Shown in pieces: positions 47,441 to 57,310 of a stretch of DNA of 64,000 bases. The notes below the pieces were generated by a model. The model had not been told where the DNA came from. It ran no database searches and saw only the letters and a list, made by a program, of their open reading frames with translations. A program made the position numbers and the translations under genes. Within the stretch, counting starts at the first letter, position 1. Each line of letters starts with the position of its first letter. Origin of the DNA: Apolygus lucorum (lineage: Eukaryota; Arthropoda; Insecta; Hemiptera; Miridae); the NCBI GenBank assembly GCA_009739505.2, contig CM019172.2:31619873-31683872 (forward strand), written 5' to 3'.

Positions 47441-48116
47441 TCAACCCAGTCATTGCAGTTCGTTAACAAGAACCGTCAACCGTTGTACTAAGAAACATAA
47501 TTTCGTTTACGAGCCATAATAATTGCAACTAATCATGTTCTCCCCGACATTTTCCATCGGTTGCGGCGAGTCCAGAAATGAAAAACGCATGCAAATGAGG
47601 TCCCCCTCGCGGGAAATCAAGGGAGAGAAAATATTCGAGTCGACCCGAGAAAAACGAAAGTGGGAACAACAGATGTCCCGGTTTTTGGAAGGGATATAGC
47701 TTCCACTCGTTTGAGCCTTGCCGGAATTTACGTTGGGACGAGAGTCGTCAAAAGCATCGTATAAATTCCCTCGCTCCCGGAGGTAGGGACGTAAACATCT
47801 AAATACAGTTGCAGGATTTTTCGAGAATCGTCAACGGTGGGAAAGTGTTGTATTCCAAGTACTAATTAAGAACTCCGTAATCAAAAATATAACTCGCATT
47901 TTGCGTTTCGGAGTTTTTCGAGCAAATATAGATCGTGACTGATTTTATGAACATTATTCCAGAACGAGGGCCCTAACCTAATTTCCCTGAAACATTGATT
48001 CATCCAAACCTAATTTTCTCAAATTTGCAGGGTAATCTGACATGGGACATAAGGGGGTTTCAATCGGGCGCCGTTTGTTCCTTGTTCCGGGTTAGTATAG
48101 TACCTGTCCCAAAATC
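47441..48116. other. unassigned DNA
   Basis: Nothing recognised before the MITE pair. Confidence 0.4.
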
Positions 48117-48119
48117 TTA

Positions 48120-48521
48120 AGGGCCCCATTCACGTGTATGCCTGGAGTCGCCGCCGTGTCCCTCCAGGTACTCCCCGAAGCCACCGCAGTAGTCCATTCA
48201 CCTGGCTGCCAAAACCTCCTGACTCCGCCGATTGGTGGGCCTGCTTCCAACCACCGCTTGCTCAGAGCACTAGAAGTGAGGAAAATGGTAGGGCTACATG
48301 CTGTACTGGTGGGAGTGCGACCCGGCGTCGGCCTCACTTCAACCATTCACAGGGCCGCCGAGGATTAACTGGCCGCAATTTTCGAGCATGTTCGATTACC
48401 TGCTGAGCGGCGGACACCCGCCAGACCTCAAGATTTTGCTAACCATTCACGGGTAGTTTTCCCCTTTGACGGCGGCTAGGCCCGTGGCGGCGACTCCAGG
48501 CGTACTCGTGAATGGGCCCCT
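48120..48521 (+). mobile_element. PIF/Harbinger-like MITE, copy A (402 bp)
   Basis: Inverted termini of about 37 bp start AGGGCCCCATTCACG on the left and, inverted, AGGGGCCCATTCACG on the right. A 3-bp duplication TTA flanks it (48117-48119 and 48522-48524), the size and TWA form typical of PIF/Harbinger. It is GC-rich against AT-rich surroundings. The motif CCATTCAC recurs inside several times, resembling subterminal transposase sites. There is no transposase; the open frames on both strands (76-90 codons) reflect the GC content. Confidence 0.85.
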
Positions 48522-48667
48522 TTAGGTAGCCTGGTGAGACAGGCTGGGAAAGGGTCGAGCATCCGTACCTCAGACCTTCGTAATCCTGGTATTGAGCAAC
48601 CCAGGTCATAATAAGGTGTGTTCAGGCTGGGGAAACCCATAGATATATACCCGTAGTATACAACTAA

Positions 48668-49069
48668 AGGGGCCCATTCACGTGTACGCCTGGAGTCGCC
48701 GCCGCGGGCCTAGCCGCCGTCAAAGGGGAAAACTACCCGTGAATGGTTAACAAAATCTTGAGGTCTGGCAGGTGTCCGCGGCTCGGCAGGTAATCGAACA
48801 TGCTCGAAAATTGCGGCCAGTTAATCCTCGGCGGCCCTGTGAATGGTTGATGTGAGGCCGACGCGGGGTCACACTCCCACCAGTACAGCATGTAGCCCTA
48901 CCGTTTTCCTCACTTCTAGTCATCTGAGCAAGCGGTGGTTGGAAGCAGGCCCACCAATCGGCGGAGTCAGGAGGTTTTGGCAGCCAGGTGAATGGACTAC
49001 TGCGGTGGCTTTGGGGAGTACCTGGAGGGATGTGGCGGCGACTCCAGGAATACACGTGAATGGGGCCCT
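48668..49069 (-). mobile_element. PIF/Harbinger-like MITE, copy B (402 bp), inverted
   Basis: Same length as copy A and closely similar to it along its whole length, in the opposite orientation. It is flanked by TAA (48665-48667 and 49070-49072), its own duplication, so it inserted separately. 146 bp separate the two copies. Together they could fold into a stem of about 400 bp. Confidence 0.85.
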
Positions 49070-49082
49070 TAAGGAAACCCTA

Positions 49083-49290
49083 TATCTCAAACCTGTTTCT
49101 GATTTATCGCAAGCTCAACCCTAAAGTACCTGTAGGGAGCGAACTGTTTGTCCTACGGGTGGTCTCAATCGTTTCTAAAAATTCAATAGGTACTATTTCA
49201 AATTAATGAAAAAACAATACCTTTATTTCGAACGTTTTCGAGCTAGGGCACTTTTGAAATTTTCAACCCTCATTTGATTTAAATTCGATT
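49083..49290 (+). mobile_element. Rep-A copy, middle fragment
   Basis: From 'ctgtttctgatttatcgc' through 'gtcctacgggtggtctcaat' to a jump into 'aaattcgattttcggattct', which indicates an internal deletion. It starts just beyond MITE copy B. Confidence 0.75.
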
Positions 49291-49299
49291 TTCGGATTC

Positions 49300-49630
49300 T
49301 TGATACTACTACTGATGATACTACTACTACTTAATACTACTACTGTCTGTCTGATAGGTCTGTGTGTCTGAAAATCCTTCTAAAATTCAAAAGTAATACG
49401 AAGGTATTGAAAATCCAAGTCTAAGTATAACGTTTAAAGTAAAATTTAAACATTTTAAAGTTTTCTTTTCTATTTCTAAAACCACATTTTTTTAGGTTTA
49501 TTGTTTGCCCATGAGGTTAGCGCATGAGTGGCTCAACGGAAAAATACTACCCCATATGATCATGATCACAACTTTTCAAGGGTAATAATCAGTTTTTTGA
49601 CGCTTTGAAACAGAAAAATAAGGATTTTCA
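49300..49630. other. unassigned DNA with ACT-type short repeats
   Basis: 'tactactactgatgatactactacta' and a related block lie at about 49303-49345. Nothing else. Confidence 0.5.
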
Positions 49631-50248
49631 TTTTGGTTTATTATTTTCAATAATGAACCTTAGGAATCGACCAAGAAAAAATTTTTTTTAACACCCCCTC
49701 AAAATTTGATAGTTTACGTTTCAAGGTACGTAGAATCCAAAAATCGAATAAAAATTTGGCCGTCCGTCCGCCGTACGCCGTCCGCCGTACGCGGAATTTT
49801 TGCCACTTAGCATTGACCGATTTTATGAAATTTGGTATGTAGGCTCCATTTGGGGTCTACTTGTGCCTCGAAGATTTTGGTTGATGTAGGTCAGTTCTAA
49901 GGGTTCCAAAATGAATTTTGAAATTTTGAAAACGCCCTAACTCAAAAAATTTCAATATATAGGTATTGTTTTTCCTTCAATTTAGGATTCTATAGAATTT
50001 TTAGAATTTTTTGAGACCACGCGGAGCTCTGTAGGACAAACCGTTCGCTCGCTACGAAAATTTAAGGGTTTTACGTACGATAAATCAGAAACACGAGTGT
50101 GAATCGCAAAAGAGGCCTAATCTCCGTTCAAATTATAGCTGACCGAAATCCGATCGATGTTTTTCCTCAAGTTGGATGGTTGGTGGCTTTGCAGACGAGT
50201 GATCTATATAAAAATAATAAACCATTGTGTAATAATTTGCAGCGTTTT
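49631..50248 (-). mobile_element. Rep-A copy, full length
   Basis: Both ends and the 7-bp array (about 49760-49795) are intact. It abuts a Rep-C stretch on the right. Confidence 0.9.
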
Positions 50249-50254
50249 AAAAAC

Positions 50255-50549
50255 CTTAAAACTGGCATACCGTTGGCAAGCTCAGATCTTGGGGTAGTTT
50301 TTGCCGTTGAGTGCACCTAGATAGCGTTATTTATTACGTGGAAATCATTATCTTGAAATCATTATTATAAAATGACGATTTTCGAAAATAATTATAAATT
50401 TTTACTTTGCCTTTTTTTCAGATTCACAAATGGCTTTCAAAAATTGGGGTTTCCACTAAAGAAGAAATTTATTGCTCTTTCCAACGGTGCAATCAGATTT
50501 GAATTTGCATGAGAAATAAGGGAGTTATGACCATCTTAGTGCCGCAAGG
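50255..50549 (+). repeat. Rep-C fragment
   Basis: It has Rep-C landmarks 'ggcataccgttggcaagctcag', 'ctctttccaacggtgcaatcag', 'gaatttgcatgagaaataaggg' and 'gttgaaaacacg'. The same landmarks form the foldback at 56159-57310. Confidence 0.65.
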
Positions 50550-51012
50550 TTGAAAACACGAAAAAATTTCATTTGCAGAAATAAGGAGTTGAGGAGGCTT
50601 CATTGAGAAATTTGAATGCTGGTTGCTAATGAAAAACGGATAGAAAATTTACCGCTCTTTTTCAACGTTGTAATCAGATTTGAATTTGCATGAGAAATAA
50701 GGGAGTTATGTAAATTGCTAAGAGGCATATTTTGAAAATTAGTTGTGGAGCTGATGGGTGGGGGGGGGGTCAGCATAGTTACTTCTATACTCAGTGGCTA
50801 TAGGCAGCTGTCAAAGTTACTGATCGCTCGGTACATACCCAATCACTTGAATTTCCTCACCTACTTTACCCTCTCATGTTCCAAAATTAGAAAGTATGGA
50901 GTTCTATTGCTTGATTCCGAAGGTAGAACAGTTCTACAAACAGAAAGGGTTTTGCCACTAGAATCCATACTTGCCAAGACTATTCTAGATGTGGTAAGAC
51001 GTCTTTGTAGCA

Positions 51013-51148
51013 ATTTTGGTTTATTGTTTTCAATAATAAGCCTTTGGAATTGAGCAAGAAAAACAATTTTTAACCCCCCCTCAAAATTTGATGTTTTACG
51101 TTTCAAGGTACGTAGAATACGAAAATCGAATAAAAAAATTTCCGTCCG
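51013..51148 (-). mobile_element. Rep-A 3' fragment in duplication unit 1
   Basis: Hairpin end and GC array start only; it is cut at 'ttccgtccg'. The identical truncation at 51757-51892 shows it predates the duplication. Confidence 0.8.
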
Positions 51149-51756
51149 TTTTCTTTATGATTTAAAGCATCTTGTTACGGTTATTGAAGCAATCTAAGCA
51201 CCAAGTACCGACATGTGAGCCCCGGAAATGTTAATTATAAGTATTACTAAGTTCAACCAGCGATCTAGGTTGATGTTCATACACCTTAACTTGAAAACAC
51301 GAAAAAATTTCATTTGCAGAAATAAGGAGTTGAGGAGGCTTCATTGAGAAATTTGAATGCTGGTTGCTAATGAAAAACGGATAGAAAATTTACCGCTCTT
51401 TTTCAACGTTGTAATCAGATTTGAATTTGCATGAGAAATAAGGGAGTTATGTAAATTGCTAAGAGGCATATTTTGAAAATTAGTTGTGGAGCTGATGGGT
51501 GGGGGGGGGGGGGTCAGCATAGTTACTTCTATACTCAGTGGCTATAGGCAGCTGTCAAAGTTACTGATCGCTCGGTACATACCCAATCACTTGAATTTCC
51601 TCACCTACTTTACCCTCTCATGTTCCAAAATTAGAAAGTATGGAGTTCTATTGCTTGATTCCGAAGGTAGAACAGTTCTACAAACAGAAAGGGTTTTGCC
51701 ACTAGAATCCATACTTGCCAAGACTATTCTAGATGTGGTAAGACGTCTTTGTAGCA

Positions 51757-51892
51757 ATTTTGGTTTATTGTTTTCAATAATAAGCCTTTGGAATTGAGCA
51801 AGAAAAACAATTTTTAACCCCCCCTCAAAATTTGATGTTTTACGTTTCAAGGTACGTAGAATACGAAAATCGAATAAAAAAATTTCCGTCCG
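51757..51892 (-). mobile_element. Rep-A 3' fragment in duplication unit 2
   Basis: Duplicate of 51013-51148. Confidence 0.8.
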
Positions 51893-52034
51893 TTTTCTTT
51901 ATGATTTAAAGCATCTTGTTACGGTTATTGAAGCAATCTAAGCACCAAGTACCGACATGTGAGCCCCGGAAATGTTAATTATAAGTATTACTAAGTTCAA
52001 CCAGCGATCTAGGTTGATGTTCATACACCTTAAC

Positions 52035-52504
52035 TTGTACCAAGCTTGTTCTACCTAAACTTTAAAGTTTCAGGTGTTGCAATATATCTGGCTCGCTGAG
52101 GGGATGTTGGAACAGGATGTGAGCTCGAACTATCTGCAGTCCGCATACGCGATCTTTCTCCTCTGCAAATGAATCCGTCGCCAAGCGAAAACCCAATTAC
52201 ATTTTCAAAGCGCTTTTCCCCTTCTAACGACAGCCCCACTAAATACAGGTGGATATAAAACCGTACTTGCTTGATTCAACGCTGCAGTTTACCCGACCGG
52301 TAATTATAATCATGCAGTTTCCATTAATTTCGAGGAATTCGTCCTCGGACCAATTAGGAAGATCTATAGATTTTAGAATGAATGAAACGCGAATTTAGTT
52401 CCCGCTGATTATATTTGTCTGTTACCTATTGATGGTTTCGTCGAGAACTAATCTATTATTACACGTGTAAGAGATGTGGCAGTGATAATCGAACAACAGC
52501 CATA
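52035..52504. other. unassigned DNA
   Basis: Nothing recognised. Confidence 0.4.
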
Positions 52505-53011
52505 ACTGATCAGTAGAGCTCGGAATTTGCATATTTTGCATATCTTTTATTATGCGGTATATCTTTGTATTTGAACGTTTTGAAGGTTTCTGAAGGGTAT
52601 GCGGTGGTTTAAATTGAAACTGAAATTGCATATTTTTGCATACTTCGGTCATTTTGGGGATTTTTGCATTTTTTGGTCATTTTGGGGATTTTTGCATATT
52701 TCGCAGCATATTTTACCAGTTTTTTGCGTATCCTGGATAAACTATAAAAGGATAAACTGGAGGGGGTCCTATCGAAAAATCCAGGGTGGTCTTCAGTGGT
52801 TCAAATCGCGAAAATTCTCAAAGGAGAAGACAGCTCATGGGCCTCTCCCTACTCTCCAAAAGAGATTTCCACTTTTAAATGTTTGCCTAATGTATCTTGC
52901 GATGTAGAGAGATCGTTTCCTGCATTGAAAGAAATTTTAAGTGACAGGAGACACTGTTTTACACCTGATAATTTGGAGCGTGTAATTGTTGTCCAATATA
53001 ATATGTAGTTC
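52505..53011 (+). pseudogene. hAT-type transposase C-terminal remnant
   Basis: hAT transposases cut and rejoin DNA; their C-terminal segment mediates dimerisation. The frame 52796-53008 reads FKCLPNVSCDVERSF (residues 27-41), then LKEILSDRRH (44-53), then FTPDNLERVIVV (55-66) and a stop. This is the conserved end of many hAT transposases. Everything upstream of about 52745 is low-complexity: TTGCATA motifs and two copies of a GGTCATTTTGGGGATTTTTG unit (about 52647 and 52674). The N-terminal BED finger and most of the catalytic core are missing. It is probably an internally deleted copy. Confidence 0.65.
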
Positions 53012-53146
53012 ATCTTTACATTTTATACATTTTATAGTTCGTATAAATGTATAAAAGTAAATAAAAAATGTATAACTGATTTTTTGAATTGCTTGCTTAC
53101 TTTACCTGATGCTTCATAACTTTTTTCTAGGAGAAAAAAGAGCTAA

Positions 53147-53957
53147 AAAACGCTGCAAATCATTGCTCAAAGGTTTATTATTTTCTGTATAGATCACTGG
53201 TTCTCCATCAATAGCACCTACCACCATCTGTATTCTCCCTTGACCTTCCCTCTCAAATTTCAGCTCCTGCGTTCAATAGGATTGAAAATGGCTTCGGAGC
53301 TCACTCAGCTGATCAGTGATCTGAAGAGTGAAGAAGATCTCCTCAAATGCTGGAGACGCCTGGAAGAGCACTTCCATTCAATAGGATTGAAAATGGCTTT
53401 GGAGCTCACTCAGCTGATCAGTGATGTGAGGAGTGAAGAAGATCTCCTCGAATGCTGGAGACGCCTGGAAGAGCACCTCCATTCAATAGGATTGAAAATG
53501 GCTATGGAGCTCACTCAGAAATTTCATATTCACACTCGTGTTTCTGATTTATCGTAAGTCCAACCCTTAAATTCTCATAGGGAACGAACGGTTTGTCCTA
53601 CAGGGCTCCGCGTGGTCTCAAAAATTTCTAAAACTTCTATACTATTTTAAATTGATGAAAAAACAACACCTTTATATCAAAATTTTTTGAGCTCGGGCGT
53701 TTTCAAAATTTCAAACCTTGTTTTTCAACCGTTAGAAGTGACCTACATCAACCAAAATCTTCGGGGCACAACTAGACCCCAAATAGTGCCTACATACCAA
53801 ATTTCATCAAAATCGGTCAATGCTAAGTGGCGGACGGACGGCCAAATTGTTATTCGATTTTTGGATTTACTTCCCTTGAAACGCAATCCAACAAATTTTG
53901 AAAAATTTGTTCCTTGTTCGATTCCAAAGGTTCATTATTGAAAATAATAAACCAAAA
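53147..53957 (+). mobile_element. Rep-A variant, full length, carrying 105-bp repeats
   Basis: The 5' end is the variant form (AAAACGCTGCAAATCATTGC). It is followed by 'ctccatcaatagcacctacc', then 2.3 units of the 105-bp repeat, then normal Rep-A from 'attcacactcgtgtttctga' to the 3' hairpin. The minisatellite thus replaces the usual segment between the 5' motif and 'gattcacactcg'. This shows directly that the repeats are part of the mobile unit. Confidence 0.85.
53240..53557 (+). CDS. open 35-residue repeat, second locus, function unknown
   Basis: 105 codons open on the plus strand. Two full units start MASELTQLISDL and MALELTQLISDV, then a third breaks off at MAMELTQ, where Rep-A sequence resumes. 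Compared with the locus at 41.7-42.2 kb the changes (E to K, L to V, F to L) are again amino-acid-changing. The Met start at 53240 lies upstream in unique variant sequence. No promoter, intron or partner gene is visible. Confidence 0.3.
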   Translation: MTFPLKFQLLRSIGLKMASELTQLISDLKSEEDLLKCWRRLEEHFHSIGLKMALELTQLISDVRSEEDLLECWRRLEEHLHSIGLKMAMELTQKFHIHTRVSDLS

Positions 53958-54751
53958 TTGGCTGAATTGAGTCCTTGAAGATTAGCAAATTTTGCTCATC
54001 ATCTCATGCTGCATGACTGGCGGTACCTACCCCCTCTAGAAGCTACTCCTACGCTTTTTATTGGTCTTTATGATGAGTGCCTACCAATAAAACCTGCCGT
54101 TGCGTCAAAAATGCGGCGGAAAAGAGGCGAAAAAAGAAGCTTTATCAGACACCCCCACCGCGAAGGTTTACGAAATAATCTCACAGCCACGCATCCCATT
54201 TCTCATTCTCGCTCGGTCAAGAAAGAATTTCAACCCGGGATAAGCCGTTCTCCATTTTCTCCGAGTTTTCAAATCAAAACGAGAAAAAACCTTGAAGGTT
54301 TGCCCGATAGCGTGTTTGTTTTCACCGGATGTTTATTACGGTTGTTATCTTTTCTCAATTAGGTACGTTTTTTTCGTTCTCAACTTTATTCGTTCATTTG
54401 TTTAGATTCACACTGAAAACGAGGAAAACGAGAAATGATTTAGCGCTGAAAAACTCGGAGGGGGTTTTGACGAGAGATTGTTCTGGTTTAAACGTAGATT
54501 ACATCGGTGATGTTGAGATTATGGTCATAACACCTCCGGTTTCTTTTTTGTGAGAAGTGTGAATGCGACGCGACAATGTTCACGTCTGTGGAATTGTGAA
54601 ACTCCGGAATTTATTTTAACATCCAGGAGAGAGAATTTCGTAGGCGGAAGGACAATCGACGATTAAAATACAATGTGTTGAATCTTAAAACGTGGGGTAA
54701 TTCATAACATGCTGTTTATTACGTACGTGTCCAGCTATAATATCACAAAAT
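53958..54751. other. unassigned DNA
   Basis: The 118-codon frame at 54006-54362 and the 74-codon frame at 54329-54553 (+) are unrecognised. Confidence 0.35.
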
Positions 54752-54758
54752 ACATGGT
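54752..54758. repeat. LINE target duplication, left (ACATGGT)
   Basis: It repeats at 55661-55667 directly after the A-rich tail. Confidence 0.65.
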
Positions 54759-55660
54759 GAAAGAATGAAAAAGAATCCGAAAGAATGGAGAATTGCCATG
54801 AATGACTCAAAATCATCCTCAATCACATTCACCTTGAAAACGAACTTCCAAACAGACCCGTTGATCCTCAATAACAACGAAATCCCAAGTGTGGGAGAAG
54901 TGCGCTACCTTGGTGTATACCTGCAACAACGTCTCACGTACCATCATCACATTGGAGAACTAGTCAGACGAATACGCACCAGGATGGCTCTCCTCAAGCC
55001 CTTACTCGGTACCAGGTCACCTCTACCTTTGGGAACCAAACGGTTATTATACCTTACCCTGATCAGACCAATATGGCAATATGGTTGCTCAGTATGGGGC
55101 TTGGCCACCAAAACTCAAGTAAAGAAAATTCAAACCCAGCAGAACAGAGCCCTAAGGACAATAACAAATGCTCCATGGTACGTGAGAAACGACGCCATCC
55201 ACAAAGACCTTGACGTTCCAAAAGTTGAAGAAGTGATAAAATGCACCATCAACCGTCTGCACGATAAAATTACCAACCACCCTCCACCTACCACATTCCA
55301 CAACCTCCTATCACTTTGGGGATCTCAAGAGCCGAGACGTTTAAAAAGAAAAAGAGCACCCAATATACTGGACTCAGATCATCGCACCTGATTGTTATTT
55401 TTGTCATTGTTAATTATTGTTACATTTTCGATAATTTATTTATATAAAACCCAATCACTTACAACTAATTTAATCACATATAGCTATAGAAAATTGTTTT
55501 TGATCATATTATAAGGGACTGCCAGTGGACAGTAACCCTAGCACAAGTGCCATAGGACTTAAGTACTAATAATTATATAGCTACTAACAAAACAAATAGT
55601 GTAACAATACTGAAAGTTGAAATTAATTTAAAAAAAATAAAAATAAAAAAATTAAAAAAA
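54759..55660 (+). mobile_element. 5'-truncated Jockey-type LINE
   Basis: A 902-bp insertion flanked by the 7-bp duplication ACATGGT. It has the C-terminal end of the reverse transcriptase ORF, a 3' untranslated region of about 230 bp and an A-rich tail (about 55629-55660). 5' truncation is the usual result of incomplete target-primed reverse transcription. Confidence 0.85.
54765..55391 (+). pseudogene. Jockey-clade reverse transcriptase, C-terminal 208 codons
   Basis: It is the thumb and C-terminal region of a Jockey-clade ORF2 protein, which copies the element's RNA at the cut target. Landmarks are NDSKSSSITFTL (residues 13-24), VRYLGVYL (46-53), HIGELVRRI (62-70), SPLPLGTKRLLYLTLIRPIW (85-104), YGCSVWG (106-112) and NAPWYVRNDAIHKDL (135-149). 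No stop interrupts these 208 codons, so the insertion is fairly recent. The endonuclease, RT catalytic motifs and ORF1 are missing through 5' truncation. The Met at 54765 is internal and not a native start. Confidence 0.85.
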
Positions 55661-55667
55661 ACATGGT
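55661..55667. repeat. LINE target duplication, right (ACATGGT)
   Basis: It pairs with 54752-54758. Confidence 0.65.
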
Positions 55668-56158
55668 AGGTTCGAAGGGGTCTGCTAGCCGCATTAACCC
55701 TGAAATACTAACGTGGACTACTACTACACCTAAACTAGCAATGCGCCTCTGAGACGTACAATTTTCCAATAGCAGCTCAAAAATTTTAGTTTACCCAACA
55801 ATCCAGAGAGATCCAAGATGAAAGAATCGAGATGGTTTCTTCTCTAATATTGAAAGTTATGATTATGAAGCTGTAACACAACCCCACTGAGAAGGTAGGG
55901 TCATTTCTCTAAGAGGGCCATGAAAATAAATATCTGAATCCATTTCTACGTTTCCGTGTCCGACCTCAGTTAGCCGGAGCTTTGTGATCATGGCAGAGAC
56001 GTGAGAAGGGGAAATTTTCAACAAAACAATGGTGACTCCATCATTGTAATTGCCTATAGTTATTGTTTCATTGTTATGACTAGATATGATATTTTACGAA
56101 TGGACAGTGAATTCGCAAAACCATGCTATATAGGTTGTCACCCTGTCACCGAGCAGGA
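55668..56158. other. unassigned DNA
   Basis: Nothing recognised. Confidence 0.4.
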
Positions 56159-57310
56159 ATGGATTCTACTACTAATTTGCAACAAAAAATGTCTCTTAGA
56201 AATTTTTTTAGAGGTTTTGTTTTCGAATTACTTCACTTTTAAGATGCATTTCGTGTTTTCGACCTTATCTCAGTAACACGGCTATAACGCCCGAATTTTT
56301 ATGAAAATTTAAATCTGATCACACCGTTGGAAAGAGCGTAAATTTCTTTTCTCCTTGATCGAAAAAACATTTTTTTAAATTAGGAAAACGGGTGAAAATT
56401 GGACCTGAAACGAAAAATTGATAAAATCGTGAAAATTTCGACTTTTTTCAAAATCTTATAGGTTCAGTAATCCAACACGTGAATTTTGACCAGTAAGTCT
56501 AAAATATGCGCAAACATCTCAGCTTTCCAACGGTATGGTCATTACTATTTTGAAAGTGGGGCTTATCACAAACATTTATGTTTGAAAGCAGAAAAACGTG
56601 AATTTTTTCAACGAAATCAGCGCTCTGGCTAAGAAGATCTGAGGGATTGGACGATGGGAGAGGAGTGGCAGAGTTGGGCAAAATCCTGCTCATGGGTATG
56701 GTTAAGATTTGTAATGACAAATTTATGTTTTTCTATGACTAAAAATATGATTCAATTTTTATTCACTCAAAAGAGTATGATTAAAATCATAATCAATGTA
56801 CGAATAAGATTAAATTCTTGATCACAGGAAATGTGTGACTAATTACACTGATTTCGTTCAAAAAATTCCCGTTTTTCTGCTTTCAAACATGAATTTTCGT
56901 GATAAGCCCCACTTTCAAAATAGAAATGACCGTACCGTTGGAAATCTGAGATGTTTGCGCACCCTTTAGGCCTAAAGGCAAAAATTCACGTGCTAAATTA
57001 CAGGATCTATGAGATTTTGAAAAAATTCTAAATTTTCATGATTTTACCAATTTTTTGTTCAAGTCCAATTTTCACCCGTTTTCCCAATTTAAAAAAATGT
57101 TTTTTCGATCAAGGAGATAGGAAATTTTACACTCTTTCCAACGGTGTGATCAAATTTTAATTTTCATGTAAATGCGTGAGTTATAGCCGTTTTACTGAGA
57201 TAAGGTCGAAAACACGATAAAAAATCTTAAAAGTGAATTAAATCGAAAACGAAGACTCTAAAAAAAATTGCTAAGGAACATTTTTTGTTGAAAATTAGTA
57301 GTAGAATTGA
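56159..57310. repeat. Rep-C foldback, 1.15 kb with arms of about 460 bp
   Basis: The left arm 56159-56620 and right arm 56848-57310 are reverse complements with moderate divergence. The loop (56621-56847) is unrelated. The arms are built of rounds such as 'ctttccaacggt.tg.tca', 'gaatttt.atg.aaat' and 'cgaaaacacg'. Single-arm Rep-C pieces lie at 36.8, 50.3 and 50.6 kb. No transposase is present. Frames inside (73-91 codons) are AT-driven. Confidence 0.85.

Larger units (their letters stand above)
50550..52034. repeat. near-perfect tandem duplication, units of 741 and 744 bp
   Basis: Unit 1 is 50550-51290 and unit 2 is 51291-52034. By eye they differ only by the length of a G run (three more G in unit 2, about 51500). 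Each unit contains a Rep-C piece, an unrecognised frame of about 102 codons, and a truncated Rep-A 3' end (51013-51148; 51757-51892). The shared TTG(AAAACACG) at the seam is the joining point. It is a very recent duplication or an assembly duplication. Confidence 0.9.

Noticed and set aside
48092..49124. Frames of 76-102 codons on both strands
   Set aside because: They lie within the two GC-rich MITEs and mirror each other because the copies are inverted.
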